Assembly: GCF_002930615.1 (NCBI RefSeq)
Contig: NZ_PSNX01000002.1
Location: forward strand, 280,069-344,068
DNA from: Caldimonas caldifontis
Lineage (GTDB): Bacteria; Pseudomonadota; Gammaproteobacteria; Burkholderiales; Burkholderiaceae_C
Direction of reading: 5' to 3'
DNA length: 64,000 nt
Numbering within the stretch: position 1 is the first letter of the stretch; the number at the start of each line of letters is the position of its first letter. Positions 9,354 through 19,908 of this stretch are shown one piece after another. The position numbers and the translations under genes were made by a program. The notes beneath the pieces are model-generated. The model ran no database searches, had not been told where the DNA came from, and was given only the letters and a program-made list of their open reading frames with translations.

Positions 9354-12300
9354 CATGGGGTGCCGCTGCCGAGGTGCTGCAGCGTGTGCCGCAGGTGGGA
9401 AGCGAGTCGATCCACGCCGGGCGGCTGCAAGATGCTCAGGTGGTCGCCCGGCACGACACACAGGTCGAGCCTCCTGACGCAATGGTGCCAGCCGAGGTCG
9501 GGGTCCGGCGAGGGCGAATCACTGGCGCGCACCAGCAGCACCGGGACCGTCAGCTCGCGCGGGCGGTACAGACGCCTGGCGCGCTGATAGATGCGATCGC
9601 GTGCGTGAGCCTGGGCCAGGTCCTCGCGTGCATCAGCGTCGAGCCGGTGCATCGGCCCTAACCGGGGGGCCAGCAGGGTGCGCAGCTGACCGAGGCGCCT
9701 GGCGCCCGCGCGCCACAGGCCGGCCCAGCCTTGCGAGGACAATCGCTGATACTGCCAGCGCAGCCAGCGGCCCGCGAGCGCCCAGCGCCCCTGGGGGCAG
9801 CTCGTGTCGAACAGCATCACGCACTGCACCTCGTCACCCTGCTGGCGCAGCTGCTGCGCCATCTCATAGGCCAGCAGCCCACCGAAGGACAGGCCGGCCA
9901 GCCGGTAGGGGCCGTCCGGCTGGTGCTCGCGCAGCACACGCACGTAGTCTGCCGCGATCTGCTCCACCGTCACGGCCGCTCGCAACGGATCGCTGCGCGC
10001 ATCCAGGAATCCGAGTTCTGCCGGCACGAAGAGGCCGAAGACCGGTGTGTGCGGCGCCAGGCGCTCGGCCAGCGGTTGATAGATGTGCACGCCACACACG
10101 CAGTACAGCGGCGGTTCGGTGCCCCGCGGCTGCAGGCAGACGATGCTGGCGGCCTCCACACGCCGCTGGGTGTCCAGGGCCTGGCTGAGCAGCGCCACGG
10201 TCGGATGGGCGAACAGCTGGGCGAGGCTGCAGGGCAGGCCCAGCTCCGCCTCGATGCGGTGCACGAGGCGTGCCGCCAGCAGCGAGTGGCCGCCCAGATC
10301 GAAGAAGTCTTCATGCACACCGAACTGCCGGTGCCCCAGTACCTCGGTCCACAGCGTCCACAGCGCCTGTTCGGCGCCGTTGCGAGGCAGCACGCTCGAC
10401 TCCCCCCCTGACACATCGTCCGCGGGGGGCGGCAGGCTCTTGCGATCGAGCTTGCCGTTGGGCAGGACCGGCAGGTGGTCCACGAAGACGAGATGCTGCG
10501 GCTGCATGTAATCGGGCAGTCGCTCACGCAGCCGGGCCCGCAGGGCATCCCGCAGGTCATCCCGTTCGGCCGCGGGTTCGTCGCTGAGGATGTAGGCCAC
10601 CAGACGGACATCGCCAGGTCGGTCCTCTCGGCGCATCACGACTGCGCGCGACACGCGGTCATGGCTGGCCAGCACGTCCTCGATCTCGAACGGCTCGATG
10701 CGGTGGCCGCGCAGCTTGATCTGGTCGTCCAGTCGACCCAGGTGCTCCAGATGGCCATCGGCGCGCCAGCGCACGCGGTCGCCCGTGCGGTACAGCCGAC
10801 GGGCAGATGGGTCGAACCCCGGGCACCACTGGACGAAGCGCTCGGCCGTGAGGTCCGGGCGCTGCCAGTAGCCCCGCGCGACGCCCTGCCCTGCGATATA
10901 GAGCTCCCCTGCGACGCCAAGGGGGCAAGGGTGGCGCTGGTCGTCCAGCACCCAGACCTCGGTGTTGTGGATGGGGCGCCCGATGTGGATCTCTTCGCGC
11001 CGTGCCGACCTGATGCGCGCGCAGGTGGACCACACCGTGGTTTCGGTCGGGCCGTACATGTTCCATACCTCGGCGGCGCGGGTGATGAGCTGAGCCGCCA
11101 GTTCGTGCGGCAAGGGCTCGCCCCCCACCAGCGCCTTGAGCCCAGCGGTGCCGGACCATCCGGCGTCGATCAGCATCTGCCATCGCGATGGCGTGGCCTG
11201 CAGCGCGGTGATGCGGTGAACGTCGATGAGCCTGCGCAACTCGGCGCCGCTGGCGGCCTCCTCCTGGGAGGCGAGGATCACACAGGCCCCGACCGTCAGC
11301 GGCAGCAGCAGTTCCAGCACGGCAATGTCGAAGCTCAGCGTCGTCACCGCCAGCCAGCGATCGGTCGCCTCGATGCCCGGGGTGTCGCGCATGCTGGCCA
11401 GGAAGTTCACCACGCCATGGTGAGCGACCACGACCCCCTTCGGGCGGCCCGTGGACCCGGAGGTGTAGATCACGTAGGCTGCGTCGAAGCTCCCCGGGTC
11501 GGGCGGCGTCCACGATCGCCCGTCTCCGGGTGTCAGTGACCTCAGCGCGACAACGGGAAGATCGGCCGCCCACTGCGGGCGCGTGGCGTCCACCAGCAGC
11601 AACGACAAGGCAGCATCCTCGGCCATGTCGGCCAGTCGCTGGGAGGGATAGGTCGGATCAAGAGGCACATAAGCTGCCCCGCTGCGCAGCACGCCGAGCA
11701 CCGCGGCCACCAGGTCAAGGCCACGATCGAAGCACAGGCCCACCCGGTGGCCCAGGCCGATGCCCCGCTGGTGCAAGGTCTGGGCGATGGCTGCGCTGCG
11801 TTGGGCCAGTGCGCGGTAGCTCAGCGTCTGCCCCCCGCAGACCACCGCCGTGGCGTCCGCATGGGCCACAAAGGACGGCGCAAGCAGCGACCAGACATCC
11901 GGCGCCGGCAACGGCCGTGAGGGCCCCATCGCCAAGGCGTTCAGCTGATGCTGCTCCGCCGGCGACATCATCGGCAGCTCGCACACCGGCGTGTCCAGCG
12001 ACGACGCCACGGCGGCCAGCAGGCGCAGGTAGTGGTCGAGCAGCCTTTCCACGCGCGACGCATCGAAAAGGTCGGTCGCGAACTCGAAGACAATCGAGCG
12101 GTCCAGCTCGGCATCCACCGTGACGGTCAGGTCGAACTGGGTGGCCTGCCGGTCGAAGTCCACACGTTCCCACTGAAGCGCGTCGAACTCGAGAGTGCCC
12201 AGTGGTGCGTTGACGACGTTGAAGAGCACCTGGAACAAGGGCGAGCGGCTGCTGTCGCGTGGCAGGCCCAGCTCGCGCACCAGCAGCTCGAACGGCATGT

Positions 12301-15300
12301 CCTGGTGGGCATACGCGTCCAGTGCTGTCTGGCGCACCTGGGTCAGCCACTCGCTGAACGGCAGGCGCGGGTCCAGCACCGATCGGAGCACCAGCGTGTT
12401 GACAAAGGTGCCCAACAGGTCTTCGGTGGCCAGGTGATGCCGATTGGCAATGGGCACGCCCAGCGCAAGGTCGCGATGCCCGGTATGGCGGTGCAGGAGC
12501 AGCTTGAACACGGCCATCATCACCATCGACAGGCTGGCCCGCTGCCGCGCCCCCAGCTCGGTGAGCGCGCGGATCAGCGACGGCTCCAGCGGCGCCCTCA
12601 CCCGCGCGCCGCGGTAGCCCTGCCGCGCGGGGCGGGGGTGATCGGTGGGCAGTTCAGCCAGTTCCAGGCCGGCCAGCTGCTCGCGCCAGTAGGCCAGTTC
12701 CTCGTCATGCCGCTCACCGGCATACCACTGGCGATGCCAGGCGGCGAAGTCGGCGTATTGCCAGGACGCCGGCGCCACGGGCGAGGGGCGGCCGTGCAGG
12801 TGCCGCCCGTAGGCCGCACTCAGTTCGCGGGCCAGCACGGCGAAAGACCATTGATCTCCGATGAGGTGATGCTGCACGATCAGCAGCACGGCCTCCTCGT
12901 GACCCAGCGGCAGCAGGTGCACGCGCATCAGAGGGCCATGACTCAGGTCGAAGGGCTCGGCCGCCAGACGGGCCAGCTCGGCCTGGAGAGCCGCATCGTG
13001 CACCGATGTGATGCCCTCCGAGAGCGGCACGACCTGCACCGGCATCGACAGCTGAGGCTGCACCCGGGGTCGCACGGCCTGCTCGTCCTGGATGAACACG
13101 GTGCGCAGGATGTCGTGGCGCGCCACGATCTCGGCAAAGGCAGCCTCCAGCGCAGGGCGGTCGAGACGCCCCGTCAGCCGGATCGCCAGGGGCATGTGGT
13201 AGGCGGTGCTCTGCGGCGCGAGCTGCTGCATGAACCACATGCGCTCCTGGGCATACGAGAGCACGGGCTGCACCGCACGGTGTCCCCAGGCCTGCATCGG
13301 CGACGGCCCTGCCTGGCCGGCCACGGTCCACTGGCGCGCAAGACCGGCGAGCGTCGGGGTTTCGAAGATCGCCCTCAGCGGCAGATCGGCACCCGCCGGG
13401 CCCCGCAGCCGGGACACCAGCTGGGTGGCACTCAGGGAATCACCGCCCAGCGCGAAGAAACTGGCCTGCGGATCCTCAGCACTCCCCGGGCCCAGGACGG
13501 CCTCCCACGCCTCGCGCAGCGCCTGAGGGATGGATGCGGCGCCGTCCAACTCGGACTCGGGAGCGCCGGAAGCCCAGGCCACCCCGGCCCATCGATCTCT
13601 CAGGTAGCGCTGCCGGGCGGCAGAACGCTGCGGCTTGCCGCTGGAGGTGCGTGGCAGGCTCCCGCTGCGCAGCAGCACCACATCCGCCACATCCACCTCG
13701 AACTCCGACGAGACCGCCCCTCGCAGGGCTTCGCGGACTTCGCGCGTGCGCGAAGGGCTCGGCTGGCCGCGGCATTCGGCCAGCAGGACCACGGCCTCTC
13801 GGCCATGGCCGTCGTCCGCACCGAAGGCCATCACGCCATCCGGGCGCACGGCGGCATGCGCGATGGCCGCCCGGGCTTCGAGGTCGGACGGATGCAGATT
13901 GCGACCGGCGACGATGATGAGGTCCTTGAGGCGCCCGGTGACGAACACCTCCCCATCGATGAGGGTGCCCAGGTCCCCCGTGCGCAGCCAGCCCTGCGAA
14001 TCCTCCGAGCCGGCGAGGCGCGCCGCGAAGGTCTGGGCGCTGGCCTGCGGCTGCCCCCAGTAGGCCTGGCTCACACTCGGTCCGCGCACCCAGAGCTCGC
14101 CCACCCGGCCCTCGCCCACCGGCATGCCGTGTTGCGGGTCCACCACGCGCACCTCCAGGGCGTCGATCGGAGTTCCGCAAGACACGAGGATCTGTGTGTC
14201 GGGCTCACCGGGTTCGCGCAGGCTCACCCTCCCCTGCTCCAGCGCTGATCTCGAGACGGTCTTCAGCACAGGGGCTTCGCACCACGGCGGCAGACTCACG
14301 GTCAGCACGGCCTCCGCCAGTCCATAGGCCGGCGCCCAGGCCTGTGGACGGAAGCCGTTGGCCTCGAAGGCGGTATTGAAGTCGCTCAGGGTGCGCGAGC
14401 GCACCGGCTCGGCCCCACAGACGGCCAGCTGCCAGCTGCTGAGATCGGCCGTCCACTGCGGCCGGCGCCGGCGCTCGGCTGCGCAGGCCGCATAGGCGAA
14501 GTCGGGCGCCCCAGTGACTGTGATGCGATGGCGCGCCACCGCTTCCAGCCAGCGCAGCGGGCGGCGCATGAAGGCCGCACGCGACATCAGGAAACACGGG
14601 ACCCCCATGTACAGCGGCTGGATCAGGCCCTGCACCAGACCGTAGTCGTGGAACCACGGCAGCCAGCTCAGGATGCGCACCCCCGCCACGCGCTCCCGCA
14701 AGCGCTGCGCCAGCGCCTGGGAGTGGGCCAGCACCTGGGCGTGGGTCAGCACCACCCCACGGGGGGTTTGTGTGGAGCCCGATGTGTATTGGAGGTAGGC
14801 CGGCGCGTGCGTTGCGGGCTGCGACTGGAAGTCCCGCGCTTCGGCCGGCGTACCCGCGCTGCGCCGCAAGGCGGCGGCCGTGATCCAGCGTGTACCGGTG
14901 CCCGAGGCCCCGACCTCATCTCCACCGTCGGCACACACACCCAGCACGGCCTGCGCATCGCGGGCGATGCCTTGCAGCCGCTCCCAGCCACGCTCCCCCA
15001 GTCGCCGGTCCGGCGCCGGCGCGGGCACCGGAACGATGCCAGCCACCAGGCAGGCCCAGAACAACTCGATGGTGTCGGGCCCGCCCTCGAAAGCCAGCAC
15101 CACCCGCTCACCCGGCAATGCATACGCCTGCAAAGCCTGGGCCAGCGGCGTCACGCTGGCCTGCAACCCTGCAAAGGTCCAGGTCTGTGCGACGCCCCCG
15201 TCGTCATCGAGCCACGCGTAGGCCAGGGCATCGGGCTGGTCGAGCGCACGCCGCCACACGAGATCGCCGAGTCGGCTGATGCCATCAGGAGCAGGGGACG

Positions 15301-15346
15301 GTGTGAGACGCAGAGGCGCGAAGGTGTCAATAGGGGCAGCAGGCAT
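9353..15346 (-). CDS. FAAL-PCP-C-A-PCP-TE non-ribosomal peptide synthetase (N-acyl amino acid synthetase, glycine predicted)
   Basis: 1997 residues. Domains in order: fatty acyl-AMP ligase (about 1-600; [10 protein letters not shown] near 184, [10 protein letters not shown] near 230); carrier domain with GGDSL, phosphopantetheine Ser637; condensation domain (about 670-1100) with intact HHLIGDQ, His826-His827 and Asp831; adenylation domain (about 1130-1620; [11 protein letters not shown] near 1292, YGPTETT, terminal NGKLDRK); second carrier with GGHSL, Ser1688; thioesterase (about 1730-1997) with GLSFGG, Ser1820, and a late His in PGDHLS. Aligning the adenylation domain to PheA gives the pocket residues D-I-L-Q-V-G-M-V-W-K, close to glycine codes as I recall them. 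The layout implies loading a free fatty acid, condensing it with one amino acid and releasing the product. No clear ribosome-binding site precedes the ATG. It is 101 bases downstream of the adaptor gene in the same direction. Confidence 0.9.
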   Translation of the reverse strand: MPAAPIDTFAPLRLTPSPAPDGISRLGDLVWRRALDQPDALAYAWLDDDGGVAQTWTFAGLQASVTPLAQALQAYALPGERVVLAFEGGPDTIELFWACLVAGIVPVPAPAPDRRLGERGWERLQGIARDAQAVLGVCADGGDEVGASGTGTRWITAAALRRSAGTPAEARDFQSQPATHAPAYLQYTSGSTQTPRGVVLTHAQVLAHSQALAQRLRERVAGVRILSWLPWFHDYGLVQGLIQPLYMGVPCFLMSRAAFMRRPLRWLEAVARHRITVTGAPDFAYAACAAERRRRPQWTADLSSWQLAVCGAEPVRSRTLSDFNTAFEANGFRPQAWAPAYGLAEAVLTVSLPPWCEAPVLKTVSRSALEQGRVSLREPGEPDTQILVSCGTPIDALEVRVVDPQHGMPVGEGRVGELWVRGPSVSQAYWGQPQASAQTFAARLAGSEDSQGWLRTGDLGTLIDGEVFVTGRLKDLIIVAGRNLHPSDLEARAAIAHAAVRPDGVMAFGADDGHGREAVVLLAECRGQPSPSRTREVREALRGAVSSEFEVDVADVVLLRSGSLPRTSSGKPQRSAARQRYLRDRWAGVAWASGAPESELDGAASIPQALREAWEAVLGPGSAEDPQASFFALGGDSLSATQLVSRLRGPAGADLPLRAIFETPTLAGLARQWTVAGQAGPSPMQAWGHRAVQPVLSYAQERMWFMQQLAPQSTAYHMPLAIRLTGRLDRPALEAAFAEIVARHDILRTVFIQDEQAVRPRVQPQLSMPVQVVPLSEGITSVHDAALQAELARLAAEPFDLSHGPLMRVHLLPLGHEEAVLLIVQHHLIGDQWSFAVLARELSAAYGRHLHGRPSPVAPASWQYADFAAWHRQWYAGERHDEELAYWREQLAGLELAELPTDHPRPARQGYRGARVRAPLEPSLIRALTELGARQRASLSMVMMAVFKLLLHRHTGHRDLALGVPIANRHHLATEDLLGTFVNTLVLRSVLDPRLPFSEWLTQVRQTALDAYAHQDMPFELLVRELGLPRDSSRSPLFQVLFNVVNAPLGTLEFDALQWERVDFDRQATQFDLTVTVDAELDRSIVFEFATDLFDASRVERLLDHYLRLLAAVASSLDTPVCELPMMSPAEQHQLNALAMGPSRPLPAPDVWSLLAPSFVAHADATAVVCGGQTLSYRALAQRSAAIAQTLHQRGIGLGHRVGLCFDRGLDLVAAVLGVLRSGAAYVPLDPTYPSQRLADMAEDAALSLLLVDATRPQWAADLPVVALRSLTPGDGRSWTPPDPGSFDAAYVIYTSGSTGRPKGVVVAHHGVVNFLASMRDTPGIEATDRWLAVTTLSFDIAVLELLLPLTVGACVILASQEEAASGAELRRLIDVHRITALQATPSRWQMLIDAGWSGTAGLKALVGGEPLPHELAAQLITRAAEVWNMYGPTETTVWSTCARIRSARREEIHIGRPIHNTEVWVLDDQRHPCPLGVAGELYIAGQGVARGYWQRPDLTAERFVQWCPGFDPSARRLYRTGDRVRWRADGHLEHLGRLDDQIKLRGHRIEPFEIEDVLASHDRVSRAVVMRREDRPGDVRLVAYILSDEPAAERDDLRDALRARLRERLPDYMQPQHLVFVDHLPVLPNGKLDRKSLPPPADDVSGGESSVLPRNGAEQALWTLWTEVLGHRQFGVHEDFFDLGGHSLLAARLVHRIEAELGLPCSLAQLFAHPTVALLSQALDTQRRVEAASIVCLQPRGTEPPLYCVCGVHIYQPLAERLAPHTPVFGLFVPAELGFLDARSDPLRAAVTVEQIAADYVRVLREHQPDGPYRLAGLSFGGLLAYEMAQQLRQQGDEVQCVMLFDTSCPQGRWALAGRWLRWQYQRLSSQGWAGLWRAGARRLGQLRTLLAPRLGPMHRLDADAREDLAQAHARDRIYQRARRLYRPRELTVPVLLVRASDSPSPDPDLGWHHCVRRLDLCVVPGDHLSILQPPGVDRLASHLRHTLQHLGSGTP

Positions 15347-15391
15347 GAACGTCCAGAGGAGGACGCATGCCCCTCCCCGAACCGCGATGAT

Positions 15392-15404
15392 CCGTCAGTG
15401 ACGG
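15392..15404. repeat. Short perfect palindrome upstream of the synthetase gene
   Basis: CCGTCA and TGACGG flank a single central G. It sits in the 101-base gap between the adaptor gene and the synthetase gene, 46 bases before the synthetase ATG. A second short inverted pair (CGTCC/GGACG, 15349-15364) lies just before the start codon. They could be an operator or translation-control hairpins; nothing further can be concluded. Confidence 0.3.
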
Positions 15405-15447
15405 CGCAATGACATCCCCATGCCCTGGGGGGCATCGGTGTCACGAG

Positions 15448-16470
15448 TTACCACAAGCCGTCGAATCGCACATCCAGCGGCAGGGCATGGATGCGCAGAT
15501 GTTCGGGCAGCGGCTGCAGCGGACGCAACTTCACCAGCAGTGACGGTGTGCGCGGCGACAGCGGGGAGACGCGCTCGGCCGGCAGTCGCTCGACGTGGGA
15601 AATGATCTCAATCACCTCGGCAGGTGCGCGGTGACCATCCGCAAAGTGCAAGGTGGCGCGGCGCCCTGGCTGCACACGCGAGGCCCTTGCGGGCTCCACG
15701 TAGGCCTGCACCAGGGCAGGAGCGGTGGACTGCAGCAGCAGGGCCTCGGTGCCTGCGGGTTGCCATTCTCCGGCGTGAAGGTAGACCTGGGCCACGCGCG
15801 CCTCGAAAGGCGCCTGAAGCTCAGCAGCGCGGGGCAAGGCAGCCGGTGTCGCTGCAGGTGCAGACGCCGCGGACCGCGCCGTCTGTGCTGCAAGATGCTC
15901 GGCCAGTTCCGCCTGGCTGCGACCGAGTTCGCCCTGCGCCTGCAGCCACAGCACACGGGCAGCCTCCACTTCCGGACGCGTGGCGGCCGACTGCGCAGCC
16001 AAGGCCTCCATGCGGACCAGTCGGTCGCGCCGCAGCTGGAGTTGCTGGGCGGCCAGGCTCACGGCCTGGCGAAGCGCCCGTTCGCGTGCCGACGACTGCC
16101 CGGCGTTCGCCTGCGAAGCCAGGGGGGGGGTGGTCGCCAACGACGCCGTCGGTGTGTCCTGAACCGGCGCCTGCATGCGCAGCACCGCAGCCCCGGCCGG
16201 CACCCGGTCGCCCACGGCCGCGATCTGCGCGACCACGCCGGCCGACGGCACCCGCACGACACTCTGTTCGAGCACGACGGTGGCAGGCACCTGCGCCCAC
16301 AGCAGGCCTGCCAGGAAGCGCAGCGCCAGGTAGGTCGGCGCCGCCAGCACCAGGGCCAGCAACAGGTACCAGCGCCAGCGCGGTACCTGACGCTTGGCCG
16401 CGGCGTAGCGCACGGCCACACCGGTGGGGTCCTGGCCTGCGCCGGGCGGGGCGTCGAAGCGGATCTTCAT
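15448..16470 (-). CDS. HlyD/Alg44-like periplasmic adaptor (membrane fusion protein)
   Basis: 340 residues with a short cytoplasmic N-terminus, one membrane segment (WRWYLLLALVLAAPTYLALR, about 34-53), then a periplasmic part. SVVRVPSAGVVAQIAAVGDRVPAGAAVLRM is the lipoyl/barrel-sandwich half (read as VVRVPSAGVVAQIAAVGDRV then PAGAAVLRM). A central coiled-coil stretch follows (about 125-195) and then AELQAPFEARVAQVYLHAGE, the second lipoyl half. It probably bridges the inner-membrane synthase to the TolC-type channel. The start overlaps the upstream stop (ATGA), so the two are translationally coupled. There is no ABC or RND pump beside it, which argues for a polymer-export role like Alg44 rather than classical efflux. 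Confidence 0.8.
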   Translation of the reverse strand: MKIRFDAPPGAGQDPTGVAVRYAAAKRQVPRWRWYLLLALVLAAPTYLALRFLAGLLWAQVPATVVLEQSVVRVPSAGVVAQIAAVGDRVPAGAAVLRMQAPVQDTPTASLATTPPLASQANAGQSSARERALRQAVSLAAQQLQLRRDRLVRMEALAAQSAATRPEVEAARVLWLQAQGELGRSQAELAEHLAAQTARSAASAPAATPAALPRAAELQAPFEARVAQVYLHAGEWQPAGTEALLLQSTAPALVQAYVEPARASRVQPGRRATLHFADGHRAPAEVIEIISHVERLPAERVSPLSPRTPSLLVKLRPLQPLPEHLRIHALPLDVRFDGLW

Positions 16471-18578
16471 GGAGCGGCATCGAGATAGTGTTCAAGGGAC
16501 TGCACGACCCAGCCCGCGTAGCGCGGGTGGCTCGACAGCGATCGGTGCCACGCCTGCCAACGCGCGAGAGCGGCGGCCCGGCCGCGCTGGAAGTGGCTGT
16601 GCTGCTCGTCGAGTTCCGGCTCCATGCTCCAGGCCAGCGCCACCTGCAGTCCGGCTGGAGCTGCATCCAGCGCCTGCCGCGCCAGTTGCAGCGCCCGCTC
16701 GCTGCGGGTGACATAGACCATGGCCGTGACCTCGCTGACGCCAGCATCGAGCAGCCTCTGACCCAGTCGGGCCTCGGTGAGTTCACGATAATGTGTGGTG
16801 AGGTGCAAGGGCCAGGCGGTGGCCTCCCGCACCGCCCTCAGCGTGTCGATCACCCACACATCCCACATCCCCTGATCTTGCGCAGGCAACTGGCTGCGCT
16901 CGAGGTCCAGGTGCAGGGCGTCGAAGGGCCAGTCACCGAAGCGGCGCAGCAGCTGAAGCAAATCGGCGCGACGGTCGGGGCGCACCCAGCTGGGCTCACC
17001 GAGCAGCCATTCGACCCGCCAGCCACGCTCACGAAGCTGGCCCAGCAGCGATCGCAGCGCCACCTGCTGCGATGGCTCGCGTGCCACGCGGTCCAGTGTG
17101 GCAGACCGCCACGACAACAGCAGACGCCCCGTGGACGGCGGCAGCCGGGTCAGCCGATCGGGGTGTGCCAGCAGCGATTCGCCATCCCACACATACCACC
17201 CCATCGGGCCCGTCGCCGGTCGTGCCATCGGCACGATCGGCGTCATCGGCACCAGGGACAGCGCCGCCAGCACATCCTCCCCCGGAGCCCTCTCTCCGAC
17301 CAAGGGGCTGCCGCAGGACGGATCCCAGGCCAGCAATTCGATCTCGGCACCATGGGCCCGGGCACGGGCATCGACATGCTCGATCACCGCCTGGTAAAGC
17401 GCATAGCGGGCCTGCACGGCGCGCTCGTATCCGTCACCTTCGAGCGCCTGGGTGCGCAGTCGGGCGATGCGCCAGGCCTCCAGGGCGGCGCTCACCCGTC
17501 GGGCGTAGATCTCCACCTCCCGTTCGCGCAGGGCCAGCTCGTCGAGCGCACGGTCGAGCGCCAGCGCCTGTTGCTCACGCTCCATCGCCAGCCGGGCTTC
17601 GGCCTGCTCGGCTGCGCTGAGCGACTGGGCCTGGCGTGCATCGTTCCAGCGGCGCCATTGCAGGGGCAGGCTCACATCCACGCCCACGAAGCTGCTGTAT
17701 CCCCCGCTGCCGCCCACGTCACGGCTCAGGCTCTGCGACAGGGTGACCCCGGCCTCGATGCCGTCGAGCCGCCCGCGCTGCGCCGCGCGGCGGGCGGCCT
17801 CGCCTTCGAGCCGCGCCCGGGCCACCGCGGGTTGCGCTTCAGCCGCCGCGCGAAGTGCTTCGCGGCTGCGGCATGCCTGTGGCCAGCTCGGCCAGGCCAG
17901 CTCGCGCGCCGTCTCGTCCACCCCCTGCGCCGCCGCGCCCGCCCAGGCTCGCAATTCACGCGCGGCGTTGCGGGCGATGACGTCCTGCCGGGCCAGATCG
18001 CGCTCGACCGTGTCGGCCTGGGTCTGATAGGCCAGGTGATCGGCACCGAGAAGCAGCCCGGCGGCCTCGCGCCGGGCGAGGGCTTGCGCGACGGTCGCCT
18101 GGCTGCCCAGCCAGGCGCGTGCAGCGCTGGCCCGCTGGCGGGCGGCCACGAGGTCGAGATAACTGCGGCGGACCTGCTGGCGCACGAGCGCCTGGGCTTC
18201 GTCCACCTGCAGGTGGGCCACGGCCAGCGCCACATCGGCCTCGTCCACTGCGCGCTGCGCGGCTTCACGGCTGCCCAGCAGGGGCCAGCGCAGGCCCACC
18301 TGGGCCTGGCCGCGTTCGTAGCGGCGCACGGCCGTGTCGGTCACGGGCTCGCGCACGCGGGCCAGCCCGGCACCCGCCTGCAGGCGCGGCCCGTCCTGGG
18401 CCCGCACGGCCTCCAGCCCCTGGCGCCGGCCAGCCAGCTCGGCCTCGCTCAGCCGCACGGCGAGGGCATGCTCGACGGCAGCCGCCTCCAGCGCGGGCAG
18501 CGGCAAGGGCTCCGAGGCCGCAACGGCACAGCCCAGGGCTGAGAGGGTCATGGCTGTGAGGAGACGCAGCAGCTGCAT
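16467..18578 (-). CDS. TolC-family outer-membrane channel fused to a glycoside-hydrolase-like TIM-barrel domain
   Basis: 703 residues from the ATG at 18578; a longer open frame overlaps the synthase gene and lacks homology, whereas this ATG opens a signal peptide (MQLLRLLTAMTLSALGCAVA). Residues about 25-415 show the two helical-hairpin repeats of TolC proteins, including QAQVGLRWPLLGSREAAQRA and the paired FVGVDVSLPLQWRRWNDARQ. Residues about 455-700 are different: WYVWDGESLL, then repeated strand-helix units with FDALHLDLE (553-560), VTAMVYVT (617-624) and VALAWSMEPE (646-655), the pattern of a sugar-hydrolase barrel with candidate acidic residues Asp558/Glu560 and Glu653. Ordinary TolC proteins stop near 450-500 residues. 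The gene starts 2 bases after the synthase stop and overlaps the adaptor start. Confidence 0.78.
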   Translation of the reverse strand: MQLLRLLTAMTLSALGCAVAASEPLPLPALEAAAVEHALAVRLSEAELAGRRQGLEAVRAQDGPRLQAGAGLARVREPVTDTAVRRYERGQAQVGLRWPLLGSREAAQRAVDEADVALAVAHLQVDEAQALVRQQVRRSYLDLVAARQRASAARAWLGSQATVAQALARREAAGLLLGADHLAYQTQADTVERDLARQDVIARNAARELRAWAGAAAQGVDETARELAWPSWPQACRSREALRAAAEAQPAVARARLEGEAARRAAQRGRLDGIEAGVTLSQSLSRDVGGSGGYSSFVGVDVSLPLQWRRWNDARQAQSLSAAEQAEARLAMEREQQALALDRALDELALREREVEIYARRVSAALEAWRIARLRTQALEGDGYERAVQARYALYQAVIEHVDARARAHGAEIELLAWDPSCGSPLVGERAPGEDVLAALSLVPMTPIVPMARPATGPMGWYVWDGESLLAHPDRLTRLPPSTGRLLLSWRSATLDRVAREPSQQVALRSLLGQLRERGWRVEWLLGEPSWVRPDRRADLLQLLRRFGDWPFDALHLDLERSQLPAQDQGMWDVWVIDTLRAVREATAWPLHLTTHYRELTEARLGQRLLDAGVSEVTAMVYVTRSERALQLARQALDAAPAGLQVALAWSMEPELDEQHSHFQRGRAAALARWQAWHRSLSSHPRYAGWVVQSLEHYLDAAP

Positions 18579-18580
18579 GG

Positions 18581-19906
18581 TCAGAACTTGGTCTTGCGCA
18601 GCACCCACCACGGCGCCATCGAGGAATCGAGGTGCGCCTTCAGGAAAACTTCCTGCAGGGTGGACAGCGAGCAGTGCACACGGTTGACGAAGGCGAAGAG
18701 CGGAAAGAGGCACACCAACCCGAGATAACCCAGATCTTCCCGCGGGCGTTCGGACACCACCACCACGTAGAGCAGGAAAAACAGCAGCAGGGCTGCGAGA
18801 TACACCAGGTACACGAAGCCCAGGATCCCGAGCACGGCCCCGGCCGGCAGCGTCCAGAACAGCAACCCGGTGTAGGCCACGATCATGAAGGGCATCACCA
18901 CCTGCAGGAACAGGCCGTTGAAGGTGACGAACAGAAAGTTCGGCCAGCCCAGCAGCCTGGGGCGCAGGTTGTGGCGGAACTTGCGCACGTAGAGGTAGAA
19001 GAGGTCACCGTCCCAGCGCAGACGCTGGCGGAAGAAGCCCATCCAGGTGTGCGGTGCGTCGGTGTGGCCCACCGCGTGCGGGTCGAAGACGATGCGCAGG
19101 CCCGGGTGGCGGCCGAAGTACTGCTTGATGCGCAGCGTCATGTCCAGGTCTTCGGCCGTGCCGGCATCCCAGCCGCCCAGGTTGCGGATGAAGGCGGTGC
19201 GGAACACCCCGAAGGCACCGGAGATGTTGTTGACGAGGTTGAACTCCGACAAGCCCGTCTTGCCGGCACCGATGGACAGCATGTACTCCAGAGCCTGCAG
19301 CCGCGCCACGAGTGAACTCTTGGCGTTGCGCACGCGCAGGCAGCCGGCCACGCCCACCACGCGCGGGTCATCGAAGTGCCGCGTGGCATGGCGCACCATG
19401 TCATTGTCGAAGGAGGTGTCGCCGTCCAGGGCCATCACCACCTCCCCCGTGGCCATCTGCAGGCCGGCATTGAGAGCCGACACCCGCCCGCCACGCTGCC
19501 ACTTGGGCAACACGACGAGGCGTCGCCTCGGCACGCCTTCGACGAGGTCTTGCGCACGCCGTGCAGCCTCCAGCGTGGCACGGTTCTGCACGGCACCGTC
19601 GATCATCGCGATGATCTCGATGTGACCAGGGTAGTCCTGCTGCGCCAGGCTGTGGATGGTCTTGCGCACATCCTCGCCTTCCGAATAGCAGGTGATGAGG
19701 CAGGACACACGCGGATAGCGCTCACGCTGGCGGTCGGGCCGGTGCTCGCGCAGGCCGAAGCGCACGATGCCGGCCGTCACCAGCAGGTACAGCGGCAGCT
19801 CCAGCAGCAGGACGAAAGGAAAGAACTTGAGGGCGATCTCCAGCCAGCCCTGCTCGCTGGTCGACAGGATGAGCGTACCGAAGGCATGGACGGCCTGGTC
19901 CCACAT
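18581..19906 (-). CDS. Processive-type family 2 glycosyltransferase (polysaccharide synthase)
   Basis: 441 residues from the ATG at 19906; a TTG 13 codons upstream is less likely. One membrane segment near the N-terminus (about 27-48) precedes the catalytic domain: VSCLITCYSEGEDV, the DGD metal/nucleotide motif (161-163), the catalytic base region GTAEDLD (Glu252-Asp253) and QRLRW (294-298), as in hyaluronan, cellulose and PgaC-type synthases. At least three further membrane segments follow (about 320-380 and 390-407). Such enzymes polymerise a sugar nucleotide and pass the chain through the inner membrane. It lies 2 bases from the downstream gene and from the upstream stop, so the block is tightly co-translated. 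The sugar cannot be predicted. Confidence 0.88.
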   Translation of the reverse strand: MWDQAVHAFGTLILSTSEQGWLEIALKFFPFVLLLELPLYLLVTAGIVRFGLREHRPDRQRERYPRVSCLITCYSEGEDVRKTIHSLAQQDYPGHIEIIAMIDGAVQNRATLEAARRAQDLVEGVPRRRLVVLPKWQRGGRVSALNAGLQMATGEVVMALDGDTSFDNDMVRHATRHFDDPRVVGVAGCLRVRNAKSSLVARLQALEYMLSIGAGKTGLSEFNLVNNISGAFGVFRTAFIRNLGGWDAGTAEDLDMTLRIKQYFGRHPGLRIVFDPHAVGHTDAPHTWMGFFRQRLRWDGDLFYLYVRKFRHNLRPRLLGWPNFLFVTFNGLFLQVVMPFMIVAYTGLLFWTLPAGAVLGILGFVYLVYLAALLLFFLLYVVVVSERPREDLGYLGLVCLFPLFAFVNRVHCSLSTLQEVFLKAHLDSSMAPWWVLRKTKF

Positions 19907-19908
19907 GC

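Noticed and set aside
11948..14248. 766-codon open frame antisense to the NRPS
   Set aside because: Low-complexity composition typical of antisense frames in GC-rich DNA; the minus strand encodes intact NRPS motifs.
15420..15436. ATGCCC...GGGGCAT inverted pair after the adaptor gene as a terminator
   Set aside because: The stem is only about six bases and no T-run follows on the minus strand.
15624..18542. 972-codon open frame antisense to the adaptor and TolC-fusion genes
   Set aside because: It crosses two overlapping real genes, has no motif, and its composition is Pro/Arg/Ala-rich.
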